From an uncultured Brachybacterium sp. (GTDB taxonomy: Bacteria > Actinomycetota > Actinomycetes > Actinomycetales > Dermabacteraceae), in assembly GCF_947500705.1 (NCBI RefSeq), contig NZ_CANMSY010000004.1, positions 1 through 64,000 of the forward strand: 64,000 bases of DNA. The letters are read 5' to 3'. Each line of letters begins with the position of its first letter. Position 1 is the first letter of the stretch. The position numbers and the translations under genes were made by a program. The notes under the pieces are model-generated. The model did no database searches. It had not been told where the DNA came from and worked only from the letters and a program-made list of their open reading frames with translations. Shown here piece after piece: positions 10,401 through 18,779 of this stretch.

Positions 10401-12178
10401 TGTTCTCGCGGCGCGTGGTCGAGATCGCCGCGTGCGGCGGCATCGCACTCTCCGGCCCGGGCCGCGGCGTCGAGGAGACCTTCGGCGGGCTCATCCCCAC
10501 CTCGAAGGACGCCCTGTTCTGGCGTGCCCTCCTCCACTCGTGGTCCACGGATCCGGTGGCGCGGGTGCGCGAGGCCTGGCGGCAGATGCGGGCTGTGCAC
10601 CGTTCACACACAGTGCTGACTGCGATGACGCTGCTGCTGCGCACAGCCGGGGTACCGGTACGGGCACCACAGCTCGACGACTACGCCGTGGTGCTCACCG
10701 CGAGCTCGGCCGAGCTCATCGACGGGATCCTCTCGCAGTCGTACCGCCCGCGTGAGGTGTTCGTCCCCGGCGGCCCTTCCGAGACCACGCTGCGGCTGGA
10801 GGATGCCGGGATCACCGTTCGCGACTCCTCCGAGGCAGGCCAGTCGAGCTCTCGCTGGATCGGGCTGATGGATGCTCCGCTCCCCCGCACCTGGTTCGAG
10901 GATCTGCTCCTGTCCACCCGCTTCGGGACCTGGGCCCGCATCGACACGGAGAGTGCCGGCGCTGATTCCGTGGGCCGCACCCTCGCCGCGCCCGGCAGCT
11001 CGGAAGGCTCCGCCACGGGACTGGTGGCCACAGAGATCTCGAACGGATATCCCACGGTGGAGGCGGCATTGCGTGCTCGCGCCGAGGATGCCGTCACGCT
11101 CCTGGTGGCCTCGCCCCGCGCAGAGGAGCTCACCGTCCACGCCGCAGCGGACAGCCCGGCGTTGGACGCTCCCCCCGTCGCGCCCCAGACGATCATCGTG
11201 GCAGGCCACGACCTGAAGTTCGCCGGGCCGCTGATCGATGCCCTCACATCTGCTGGCCATACGGTGCTGATCGACCAGTGGGAGAGCCACACCCATCACG
11301 ACGAAGAGCGCTCTCTCGAGCTGCTGGCCCAGGCCGACACCGTCTTCTGCGAATGGGGGCTCGGCAATGCCATCTGGTACTCGAAGCATGTGCGACCCCA
11401 GCAGCGGCTCGTCGTGCGGGTGCACTCCCAGGAGCTGTTCCGCCCCTATCTGAGCCGGGTCGATCACTCCCACGTGGACCGTTATATCTTCGTGGGAGAG
11501 CTGATCCGCCGCGCGGCGGTGCAGGGGCACGGGGTGCCGGCGGCGAAGACTCAGCTGGTCCCGAATTTCGTGCGCACCGAGGACTTCCACCTCGAGAAGC
11601 ACGCTGGCGCTGCCAAGACCATCGGGTTCGTGGGCATCGTCCCCCGTGCCAAGCGGCTGGACCTCGCAGTGGATGTGCTCGCGAAGCTCCTCGAGGAAGA
11701 TCCGGAGTACCGCCTGGTGATCAAGGGGCGGCGCCCGGAGGAGTTCCCCTGGATGGTGAACCGCCCGGAGGAGATGGACTGGTATCGCCTGCAGTACTCC
11801 CGTATCGAGGAGATCAACGCCGCTCATCCGGGGGCGGTCATCTTCGACCCGCAAGGTGATGACATGGCCGAGTGGTATCGGAAGATCGGGATCGCGCTCT
11901 CGGTCTCGGACTTCGAGTCGTTCCACCTGACCATCGCCGATGGCGCCGCCTCCGGAGCACTCCCTGCCTCGCTGGCCTGGGCAGGAAGCGACTTCCTGTA
12001 CCCACGGGAGTGGCTGAGCGCCACGATCGACGAGACGGTCGCGTCGATCCGAGCACGCCAGGACCTGGTGCGCAGCGAGCGTGAGGAGATCGTGAAGCGG
12101 TATGCGATGAACGCCTCGATGCCCGCACTTCTGGACGCCCTCGGCGCAGCTGATGCACAGACAGGGCATTCCTCATGA
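7484..12178 (+). CDS. Multi-domain glycosyltransferase fusion (GT4 + CgeB-like + GT2-like relic + C-terminal GT-B)
   Basis: 1564 residues. Residues 1-115 are a charged coiled coil ending in the motif VRGSRTFRVGKA (about 118-128), followed by a Pro/Ala-rich linker. A GT4 module spans about 315-715 (GYSTRTRG loop; EMVSPLKPLE as EX7E). A CgeB-type module spans about 730-1050 (LVLVESAWSG, GIPTAFWNKEDPIHF, NSPSMFSRRVVEIAACGG). A degenerate GT2-like segment (about 1060-1160, ILSQSYRPREVFV) lacks an obvious DXD. A further GT-B domain (about 1235-1550) ends with FESFHLTIADGAASG. This implies several glycosyl transfers organised on one chain. It overlaps the next gene by ATGA. No signal peptide or membrane helix, hence cytoplasmic. 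Confidence 0.85.
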   Translation: MNYDETRPDDEIQLLRAQEAMSDPVSFLRRFEELAAHDRRQRQQIKTLETQLKSAAKTAETATQQKVTIRRLEQKLQKLEQMHRTKRDELLERLTDAQKRHVESVRESRRLREDLERVRGSRTFRVGKAVLSPTKIFRGSAAAPVEDQPPELLPATAVGDAALMPASEAMAPGAPQPAVIEAADQQTTSPRAEIVAQTPQVTSPSIPAEAPAAEEPACESKLPVGQRDLETLRHEFTVNPDPVTFYRVLNRSWYGHGMIDEPAQLILDHPELVDALAERERSITDRILGDHRLRHVGVPVPPRTEGIAYLPEPERVMYCVHSTPAFNSNGYSTRTRGVANGFHHSGTDVRVVARAGYPWDTRADVPKPAAARTVRTLDEVPYVHLPGTGLGTVPMDRYLIEAADAFTREALLQRPSVIQAASNYRTAMPALIAARRVGVPFVYEIRGFWEMSQAADKPAWDGSEQYRTIEQLETQLAGEADHLLAITRQVKDELLRRGIPEHKITVAPNAVNTDEFVPLPKDATYAKSRKIRTDVPVIGFAGSMVGYEGLATLLEASSTLSSQGVEHQVVIAGSGPADKDLRALRAELGAQDVMFVGRRPIEEMPRLLSTFDIVPLPRLSLPVTEMVSPLKPLEAFSTMKAVLLSDVAPHRDLAGEAEGRARLFRAGDAESLADALAEMISDADARRDLGRSARLWVLDERTWTTVARTMSSAHRSGVADHAASVAPMSVGLGDVTIGLIADEFTTKSISASVNTVAIDRERWLAQLEQDPVDLVLVESAWSGNNGQWHRAVGAYEPHEHQDIQDLLGYCRENGIPTAFWNKEDPIHFQRFEATAALCDHVFTTDGGIIGRYLATPGSVARTVSSMPFYAQPAIHNPLPTERPYRHTVAYAGTYYGDRYKERSRDLYRMLEVAAGFGLTIYDRQAAFPDSPYKFPPEFARFSDGALPYDEVIDSYKSHLAHLNGNSVMNSPSMFSRRVVEIAACGGIALSGPGRGVEETFGGLIPTSKDALFWRALLHSWSTDPVARVREAWRQMRAVHRSHTVLTAMTLLLRTAGVPVRAPQLDDYAVVLTASSAELIDGILSQSYRPREVFVPGGPSETTLRLEDAGITVRDSSEAGQSSSRWIGLMDAPLPRTWFEDLLLSTRFGTWARIDTESAGADSVGRTLAAPGSSEGSATGLVATEISNGYPTVEAALRARAEDAVTLLVASPRAEELTVHAAADSPALDAPPVAPQTIIVAGHDLKFAGPLIDALTSAGHTVLIDQWESHTHHDEERSLELLAQADTVFCEWGLGNAIWYSKHVRPQQRLVVRVHSQELFRPYLSRVDHSHVDRYIFVGELIRRAAVQGHGVPAAKTQLVPNFVRTEDFHLEKHAGAAKTIGFVGIVPRAKRLDLAVDVLAKLLEEDPEYRLVIKGRRPEEFPWMVNRPEEMDWYRLQYSRIEEINAAHPGAVIFDPQGDDMAEWYRKIGIALSVSDFESFHLTIADGAASGALPASLAWAGSDFLYPREWLSATIDETVASIRARQDLVRSEREEIVKRYAMNASMPALLDALGAADAQTGHSS

Positions 12179-13956
12179 ACGGCACGGATCCCGCGGCTCC
12201 CACCCGGCGCTTCTCTCGCGAGATGGCCACGCACCTCGCCTTCGGCGCGCCCTTCGCACCGACATCTCAGGATGCGCAGAAGGTCGCTGCCCTGGTCGCC
12301 GGAACTCTTGACCTCCCGCCGAACAAGTCCTGGAAGATGCCGGCGGAGATCACCTGGTACGAGAATCCGTTCAAGGAGCCGAACTGGGTCGCCCAGTTCC
12401 ACATGCTCCGCTGGATCGATCCATTGCGCCGGCAGGCGGAGAAGGGGAATGTCGCCCTCCTCGACCTCTGGCTGCGTATCGCGGAAGGATGGATCGAGAA
12501 GAACCCTCCAGGTCGGGGACGCGCCAACTATTCCTGGGCCGACATGATCGAAGCTGCGCGGGCCATGACGTTCGCCTTCGCCCTCCCCGTGCTCGAGGAC
12601 CATCACCCGGAGAAGCTGCCGATCTTCCTCGACTCGCTGGAGCAGCACGGTGAGTGGCTGGCGGAGGAGAAGCACATCCGCACCGGCAATCACGCGCTGC
12701 AGCAGCACCAGGGACTCCTGGTCATCGGGGCCGTGCTGGAGCGCCCGGAATGGGTCGAGCTGGCGGTGCAGCGAGCAGAGCAGATGCTCCATGAGTCGTA
12801 TGACGATCAGGGGATCAACGAAGAGGGAGCAGTCCAGTACCACCAGATCAACTTCCTCTGGTGGAACGGCCTCGGGAAGCGGGTGCAGATCGCGACCGGC
12901 TCCACCCCGGACGCTTTCCAGCGGGTGGCCAAGGCTCCGCTCGCGATGGCCCATGCCACTCGCCCGGACGGCAGGTACGAGCTGATCGGTGACACCGAGG
13001 AGTTCACCCCTCGCGCGCTCGGCCATCCGGCGATCGACTACGTGAGCAGCGCAGGCACCAAGGGCATCCCCCCGTTGGACAGGGTGGCGGTGTTCGACTC
13101 GGGCTACGCCTACGGACGCTCCACCTGGGGGGACGCCCGCCAGCGGTTCAAGGACGCCTCCTTCTACAGCCTCCGATTCGGGCCCCAGAACAGGATCCAC
13201 GGGCACGCCGACGGGATGGCGCTCACGCTGTGGGCCGGGGGCGAATCGCTGCTCGTCGACTCGGGAAAGTACGCGTACGACGCGAAGGATCCCTACCGGG
13301 CCCATCTGCTGAGCCGCGAGGCCCATAACTCGCTCTCGATCGCCGATGCTGAGTATGACAAGACCGCCGCCGTAGAACTGGTCACCTCGAGCACGCACGA
13401 CGACTTCGAGCATTACCGCTTCGACGATCACGGCTATGCGGGCGTGCACCTCACACGGAACGTGCTCGTCTCGCTGCGCTGGCAGGTCGCGGTGCTGGTC
13501 GACTCGTTCACTGCCGACCGTGACGTCACGATGAGCCAGTGGTGGCACCTCTCCCCCGAGGCGAGCCACCGGCGCGAGGACCCTGCCATCATCGCCCGCA
13601 CTCCGACCAACGAGCTTCGCCTCGCCTGGCTCGAAGACACCACCTCCCGGATCACCCGCGGCACGAAAAACCCCTACCAGGGCTGGTTCTCACCGACCTG
13701 GCGCAAGCTCGAGGAGACCCGCACCATCGAGGCGACAGCATCAGGGCGGTCGGGCCGCCTCATCACGGGGCTGAGCTTCTCCACTGCCGCTGCTCCTCGC
13801 TCCTTCAAGATCACGGCGGCTGATGAGCAGGAAGGCCTGCTCCTTCGCATGCAGCGTGGAGATAGTCAGATATTCACCGCGCTCGTCCAGGACTCTGCCG
13901 CAGCACTCACCCTCGGGGACCACACCGCGCCCGATATCGCGCTGGCCCTGAGATAA
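12175..13956 (+). CDS. Heparinase II/III family protein (paralogue 2)
   Basis: 593 residues, clearly paralogous to the protein at 3985-5697 along its whole length. Candidate catalytic residues are N172-H173 (GNHALQQHQG), Y222/H223 (AVQYHQ) and H342-G-H344 (RIHGHADG). No signal peptide. The start codon overlaps the stop of the multi-domain glycosyltransferase (ATGA), so the two are translationally coupled and probably act in the same pathway, perhaps trimming or epimerising the nascent uronate-containing chain. Substrate and reaction are inference from the fold and the wecB/wecC context. Confidence 0.85.
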   Translation: MNGTDPAAPTRRFSREMATHLAFGAPFAPTSQDAQKVAALVAGTLDLPPNKSWKMPAEITWYENPFKEPNWVAQFHMLRWIDPLRRQAEKGNVALLDLWLRIAEGWIEKNPPGRGRANYSWADMIEAARAMTFAFALPVLEDHHPEKLPIFLDSLEQHGEWLAEEKHIRTGNHALQQHQGLLVIGAVLERPEWVELAVQRAEQMLHESYDDQGINEEGAVQYHQINFLWWNGLGKRVQIATGSTPDAFQRVAKAPLAMAHATRPDGRYELIGDTEEFTPRALGHPAIDYVSSAGTKGIPPLDRVAVFDSGYAYGRSTWGDARQRFKDASFYSLRFGPQNRIHGHADGMALTLWAGGESLLVDSGKYAYDAKDPYRAHLLSREAHNSLSIADAEYDKTAAVELVTSSTHDDFEHYRFDDHGYAGVHLTRNVLVSLRWQVAVLVDSFTADRDVTMSQWWHLSPEASHRREDPAIIARTPTNELRLAWLEDTTSRITRGTKNPYQGWFSPTWRKLEETRTIEATASGRSGRLITGLSFSTAAAPRSFKITAADEQEGLLLRMQRGDSQIFTALVQDSAAALTLGDHTAPDIALALR

Positions 13957-13999
13957 TCGTTCACCCCTCCTGCGCCGCAGGGACCTCTGAGGAGTATTG

Positions 14000-15835
14000 A
14001 TGCGTCTTTTCGTCGGAATTCGGACCAAGAACGATGTTCCTCGTTCCGAACGCGGTCCTCTGCGTGATGCTGTCCGTGCGGCGCAGGCCGCACTCGCTGC
14101 CGTGCAGCCATGGCCGGAGGAGAATACGACGCAGGATCTCCGCTGGATCCCCGGCGAGGGGAAGGTCGCCACGCTCTTCCGCTCCAACGAGGAGCCGCCC
14201 ATCCCCGAACGGGAAGGGTGGATCGGAAACAAGGCACGCATCTGGTCCTGGTCGGGGATCATGGGCAGCGACCTGCATGCCGGCCTGAAAGCATCGAAAG
14301 CGGACTCCGTCGACGATGTCGCCGTCTGGTCGGGCATCGGCAGCTTCGCCCTGCTCGGCGCGACACCGGACACCCTGGTGGCCTTCACCAACCAGCATCG
14401 CTCCGAGGGGCTGTACTGGATCTCCACTCCCACGGCCGTGGTGGTCTCGAACTCCGCGGCCCTCCTGGCCGTCATGCGCGGCAATGGGACTCCGGAGTAC
14501 AGCCGTATCGGCACTGCGGCGTTCCTCATGCATGGCCTGCCGTTCGCGGATGCGACGCCGTTCGCCGGAGTGCGCACGCTCGAGGCCGCAGCCAAGCTGA
14601 TCTTGGACGACCGCACCGATGCCCGGATCGAGTTCGACGAGGTGGAGCAGGATGCCGCTGCCATCGACGTCCACGCCACAGCGGAGAAGATCGCAACGGG
14701 CCTCGTCGAATACGCGCGCATCCTCGCCGCCGGGTCCGGGGAGGTTGCTGCAGCGATCACCGGAGGCAAGGACAGCCGCTTGGTCGTCTCCACCCTGCAT
14801 GCCGCCGGCATCGACTTCTCGACCTATACGAATGGGTTGCCCGAGAGCGGCGAATCAGCCGTGGGGACGCGTGTCACCGAAGCACTGGGCGTGGAGCACA
14901 CGCTGCACACGCCGCCCGTGCGACGATCGGCCAGCGGGAAGTCGATCTTCGAGGCACGCCCGGAGGCCCAGGCATGGGCAACGCTGCGCTCCACCGGAGG
15001 TATGGGCAATGCCTTCACCGTGCTCCCGGACCCGTCTCGCGCGCATCTGTCCGTCACGGCGAAGACCAACTTCGGTGGTCAGGGTGGCGAGATCATCCGC
15101 GGGGGCTTCGCTCGGGAGCTTCCCACCGATCCGAGCAGCAGCGACGCCTTCACGGCGTTGACCTCGCGCTGGTTCAACAACAGGGACCTGCTCACTCCGC
15201 TTGCAGCCGAAGCCGTCATTGCTGACGTGCAGGAGCACCTGGACATCGCAGATCGCGACCCGGTCCAGGCCGCGTTCCTCGCCTATGTCACCAACCGCAC
15301 CGGCCGCTGGCTCTCGACCATGCGACATGGAGAGTCCGTGACGGCATCGCACACGACCTTGCTGATCAACAATCAGATGATCCGCCAGCTGCGTTCGCTG
15401 CCCTCCTCGATGCTCCTCGGGGAACGGATCGCCCACGAGGTGATGTCGATCCTGGCTCCCGAGATCGTGGACCTGCCGTTCTTCCGGGATCGCTGGGCGT
15501 TCGAGAAGAACGGACCGGACGCGACGTACAAGCCCGAGAGCTGGGACGAGCGTGCGCCGTACACCGCGCACGATCAGCCCCGCGCGAACTTCAATTGGCG
15601 CGTCGCGTACAGCCAGCCGCTGAGCGCGTACTTCAAGCAGTTCGTCCTCTCCAAAGAATCGACTCTGCTCGATGACATCATCGATCGTGCCGCAGTGAGC
15701 GCGATGTTCGACGGCAAGAAGTACCGCGCACCCGCCGCCTGGGCGCTGTTCTCCGCGAAGTTCATGGCGAACGATCAGTGGTTGAGCACGGCCGCTCCCC
15801 AGGGTCAGATGATCGAGATCGAGGTTCCTTCCTGA
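14000..15835 (+). CDS. Asparagine-synthase-like ATP-dependent protein lacking the glutaminase cysteine
   Basis: 611 residues. The ATP-pyrophosphatase loop is T254-G-G-K-D-S-R260, the signature of asparagine-synthetase-type enzymes. The N-terminal 200 residues resemble the Ntn glutaminase fold (block GLYWISTPTAVVVSN followed by AALLAV), but the protein begins MRLFVG, so the Cys-2 nucleophile is absent. Start ATG 14000 follows GAGGAG by 5 nt. Homologues in O-antigen loci (WbpS type) amidate uronic-acid carboxyls; with ManNAcA predicted here, amidation of a uronate is a reasonable hypothesis, with free ammonia or another amine as donor. It lies 43 nt after the heparinase-like gene and overlaps the next gene by one base. 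Confidence 0.72.
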   Translation: MRLFVGIRTKNDVPRSERGPLRDAVRAAQAALAAVQPWPEENTTQDLRWIPGEGKVATLFRSNEEPPIPEREGWIGNKARIWSWSGIMGSDLHAGLKASKADSVDDVAVWSGIGSFALLGATPDTLVAFTNQHRSEGLYWISTPTAVVVSNSAALLAVMRGNGTPEYSRIGTAAFLMHGLPFADATPFAGVRTLEAAAKLILDDRTDARIEFDEVEQDAAAIDVHATAEKIATGLVEYARILAAGSGEVAAAITGGKDSRLVVSTLHAAGIDFSTYTNGLPESGESAVGTRVTEALGVEHTLHTPPVRRSASGKSIFEARPEAQAWATLRSTGGMGNAFTVLPDPSRAHLSVTAKTNFGGQGGEIIRGGFARELPTDPSSSDAFTALTSRWFNNRDLLTPLAAEAVIADVQEHLDIADRDPVQAAFLAYVTNRTGRWLSTMRHGESVTASHTTLLINNQMIRQLRSLPSSMLLGERIAHEVMSILAPEIVDLPFFRDRWAFEKNGPDATYKPESWDERAPYTAHDQPRANFNWRVAYSQPLSAYFKQFVLSKESTLLDDIIDRAAVSAMFDGKKYRAPAAWALFSAKFMANDQWLSTAAPQGQMIEIEVPS

Positions 15836-17535
15836 TGAGTTCCGAGTCCGAGACCACCTCCGCCGCTGAAGGTGACGACTCCGCGGCCCCGACGAATGTC
15901 TTCATCTGGGGAAGCTGCGTCAGCCGAGACACCTTCGGTTTCCTGCCCGAAGAATTCACCCTGACGCGATACGTCGCCAGGCAGTCGCTCATCAGCGCGG
16001 GCACGAATGCGAATTCTGTCCGCTCGCAGATCACGGATCCGGCGTCGAAGTTCCAGGCACGGATGATCCTCGGCGATCTCACGGGAGATCTGTACCGATC
16101 GCTCGAGCAGCATGCTGCGGAGACCGACATCGTGCTGGTGGATCTCGTCGACGAGCGCGGTGGAGTCATCGATTTCGGCGACGCCTATGCGACGAAGCTC
16201 AGCGAGTTCTGGGGTGCCGGCGGGCGTGATGCGTCACGCGGCGCGTCGCAGTTCCCCTTCGGCAGCGACGAGCACTTCGCACTCTGGCAGGAAGGGGCAC
16301 GACGATTCGTCGGCGCGCTACGCGCCGCGGAGCTGCTGCCCCGCACACTTGTGCTCCACGCGCCGTGGGCCAGCGAGTTCGACACCGGCGAGCAGCTCGA
16401 GATCCAGAGCTGGATGAAGGACCCCGCCACCGCGAACCAGGAGTACACCCGGTACGTCACCTTCCTCCGCGATTGCGGACTGCAGGTGTCCGAGCTCCCC
16501 CCCGAACTTGCGAAGACCTCCAAGGACCACCAGTGGGGCCCCAGCCCGTTCCACTATCAGAACAGCGCCTACGAGTACTTCGCGAACGCCATCACCTCGG
16601 TGGCCAGCTCGGCTGCGGAGACCGCTCGACGAGAGCCATCCCCACGCCGCGACACGTCCGCGTGGGGCGATGGCGACTTCACCGATGTCTCCTCTCCGAG
16701 CGAGATTCCCGAGACGCTGCCGGAGTCGATCTATCTGACGATCTGGCACAACGGCTTCCCCCTGGACCTCTACGTCGAAAATCTCGGTGCTCCGACCACC
16801 CTGGTGAGCTTCCATGCGGCGCTCGGTGGATCCGGTCTCAAGCCGCCCATCTTCACGGGCCGCGCCATCAGCGCGGGCAGCGGGATGAACAGGATCTTCG
16901 TCTCGGATCCCGGGCTGCTCGCGGCAGACGACCTCGGCCTGGCCTGGTACCTGGGCACGAACTCGCTCAACCTCACCGCACTGCTCACAGAGGTGATCCG
17001 CGAGCTCCAGTCACGTATGAGCGCTAAGCACCTGGCGTTCTTCGGAATGTCCGGGGGAGGTTTCGCAGCGCTGAACTACTCTCTCGAGTTCCCGGGATCC
17101 CTCGCCATTCCCGTGAATCCGCAGACCCGCATCCTCGACTACGCCGAGATCCACTGGGATGCCATGGCTCGAGCGTGCTTCGGAGCGACGGACGTTGCGC
17201 AGTCCCGTGCGGCCCTGGAGTCCCATCCGCGGGCGGACCAGCGCACGCTGTACGCAGCTGGATTCGCCAACTCAGTGATCTACGTGCAGAACACCGCCGA
17301 CGCGCACGTCTCCACGCAGCTCCTCCCGTGGTTCGAGGCCATCGGATGGCGGGAGAACGCCATGGTGCTCTTCGGCGACTGGGGGACAGGGCATGTCCCG
17401 CCCCCGGCTGCTGTGCTCAAACAGCTGCTCGCCACCATTGCCGCAGCAGACGGTGATTGGACTGCGCTGGCAAACACGTGGCGAGCTAGTGCACACCCGA
17501 CGCGTGAGCTCGTGAAAGAGCGGACCGGGCGGTAA
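15835..17535 (+). CDS. DUF6270 domain fused to C-terminal alpha/beta hydrolase
   Basis: 566 residues. The N-terminal part (about 20-265) opens with NVFIWGSCVSRDTF and ends near DHQWGPSPFHYQNSAYEY, matching DUF6270. The GSC-S-R-D opening looks like block I of SGNH/GSCFA esterases (my inference). The C-terminal part (about 290-560) is an alpha/beta hydrolase with nucleophile elbow G404-M-S406-G-G and a likely catalytic His in GTGHVPP (about 518-521). Start ATG 15835 overlaps the previous stop (TGATG), which I prefer over an upstream in-frame GTG. A polysaccharide esterase or acyl-modifying role is suggested. The protein at 29227-31200 carries the same two domains in reverse order. Confidence 0.78.
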   Translation: MSSESETTSAAEGDDSAAPTNVFIWGSCVSRDTFGFLPEEFTLTRYVARQSLISAGTNANSVRSQITDPASKFQARMILGDLTGDLYRSLEQHAAETDIVLVDLVDERGGVIDFGDAYATKLSEFWGAGGRDASRGASQFPFGSDEHFALWQEGARRFVGALRAAELLPRTLVLHAPWASEFDTGEQLEIQSWMKDPATANQEYTRYVTFLRDCGLQVSELPPELAKTSKDHQWGPSPFHYQNSAYEYFANAITSVASSAAETARREPSPRRDTSAWGDGDFTDVSSPSEIPETLPESIYLTIWHNGFPLDLYVENLGAPTTLVSFHAALGGSGLKPPIFTGRAISAGSGMNRIFVSDPGLLAADDLGLAWYLGTNSLNLTALLTEVIRELQSRMSAKHLAFFGMSGGGFAALNYSLEFPGSLAIPVNPQTRILDYAEIHWDAMARACFGATDVAQSRAALESHPRADQRTLYAAGFANSVIYVQNTADAHVSTQLLPWFEAIGWRENAMVLFGDWGTGHVPPPAAVLKQLLATIAAADGDWTALANTWRASAHPTRELVKERTGR

Positions 17536-17559
17536 TCACCGCTCGCCATGCCTGCAACG

Positions 17560-17576
17560 CCGGGAGCATCTCCCGG
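17560..17576 (+). terminator. Hairpin between convergent genes
   Basis: CCGGGAG-CAT-CTCCCGG, 7-bp stem with 3-nt loop, 25 nt after the stop at 17535 and between convergent genes, so it could serve both strands. No T-run, as is common in actinobacteria. Confidence 0.5.
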
Positions 17577-17680
17577 GACGCACGCATGCCCGACCACTGC
17601 AACGCCAACGGCGATGGGTGAGAACAGTCAGCCACCGCTGCTGCAGGCGTGATTCCCGGTAGGGGGCGGAACCAGCAAGA

Positions 17681-18445
17681 TCACGGTCGATCGAGCGCTT
17701 CACGGATGAGGACTGTTGCGACGTCCTTGGCCAGCACCTGATGCCCCTGCGTAGCAGCGGTGATCACAAGCTCCGCCCGCGTCTTGCCGTAGTGCGGATG
17801 CTCACGCACTTGACCGATCAATGCGAGCTGTTCCTGAAACGACTTGTCGAGCTCGTTGGTGACGATCGTGAACGACGGGATATGGCCTTCATGGAGAAAC
17901 CTTTCCCAGACGTCTACGCGTTCCGGATGCACCGCGTGCAGATCTCCGACCGACCCGTGAAGGACATGCTCCTCCACCTTCTTGATCGCGCCGGGGAACC
18001 AGCGTCGGAAGTCGATCTGAGGAACCTCCACGACAGCGCGGGAGTGCGTCACCGCTGCAGCACAGAGTGCGGCGAACCCTCCGAGAGATGAGCCGTAGAA
18101 GACGACACGGTCAAGCGGGACACGTCGCTGTTCTGCTTCCGCGGCGACGACCTCCGCGATCGCACGAATCGAATCTCGCTGGGCGTCGAGGTACCACGCG
18201 CCATCAGGAATGGTGCTTTTACGCAATGCCGGGTCAGCGAAAGCGAGGACGTGACTCTCAGGCCATGCCGTCGCCCAGGACCAGCGATGGAACGCCGGGA
18301 ACCGGCGGTCCTCACGACCAGGGACGAGCGCATTCGACATCAGGACGACCATGCTGCCCGTCTGATCGTTCATCGACATGAAGTCAATGTCGAGACCGCT
18401 GCTTGTCGTCGTCGTTTCGTACGGCAGATGGGGCTGGGTTGTCAC
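17681..18445 (-). CDS. Stand-alone alpha/beta hydrolase
   Basis: 254 residues, cytoplasmic (no signal). The nucleophile elbow GSSLGG lies in VVFYGSSLGGFAALCAA, and a candidate catalytic His is in TQGHQVL near the C-terminus. It resembles the hydrolase halves of the two DUF6270 fusions, with the same FxxGxSxGGFA pattern, so it is probably a related esterase without the DUF6270 part. It is read towards the fusion gene at 15835-17535 and divergent from the beta-propeller gene. The GTG at 18445 has no ribosome site but lies 6 nt after a TACGAT box, consistent with leaderless translation. Confidence 0.75.
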   Translation of the reverse strand: MTTQPHLPYETTTTSSGLDIDFMSMNDQTGSMVVLMSNALVPGREDRRFPAFHRWSWATAWPESHVLAFADPALRKSTIPDGAWYLDAQRDSIRAIAEVVAAEAEQRRVPLDRVVFYGSSLGGFAALCAAAVTHSRAVVEVPQIDFRRWFPGAIKKVEEHVLHGSVGDLHAVHPERVDVWERFLHEGHIPSFTIVTNELDKSFQEQLALIGQVREHPHYGKTRAELVITAATQGHQVLAKDVATVLIREALDRP

Positions 18446-18451
18446 GCTCGA

Positions 18452-18482
18452 ATCGTAGACGAAAGAAACTCAGGTAGGCCAA
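18452..18482 (-). promoter_or_regulatory. Putative leaderless promoter of the alpha/beta hydrolase
   Basis: On the minus strand TTGGCC (18477-18482), 19-nt spacer, then TACGAT (18452-18457). The GTG start begins 6 nt after the -10, so transcription would start at or next to the start codon. Confidence 0.45.
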
Positions 18483-18741
18483 AGGCTGGCGTCACCTCCC
18501 CCGTCAAATGCGTGACGTAGGCCTTTTCACAACGACTGCCGGTGCCGAGTCATGCCGATCGTCAGCTCCATCCGCTCCTAGATGAGAGCCCTTGGCCGAT
18601 CCCGTGCGCAGATCCGGATGGCACTCCGCGAAGTACCCCTGGAGTGGGCACCGAACTGGCCGTGGCTGCGGCACGAGACACTGGCCACAGGCGGGACAGA
18701 AGCGCCCAAGCATGTCCGCATTCGCTCACTACGCTCAGCCG

Positions 18742-18747
18742 TACGAT
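18742..18747 (+). promoter_or_regulatory. Putative -10 box of the beta-propeller gene
   Basis: TACGAT, 32 nt before the GTG at 18780. No clear -35. The rest of the 334-nt divergent gap (18446-18779) shows no gene that I can support. Confidence 0.3.
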
Positions 18748-18779
18748 CGAAGAATCCTCAAGCTCAGAAGGGGCCACCA

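Noticed and set aside
10604..12169. Open frame of about 521 codons on the minus strand
   Set aside because: Lies entirely opposite the multi-domain glycosyltransferase, whose frame carries clear motifs.
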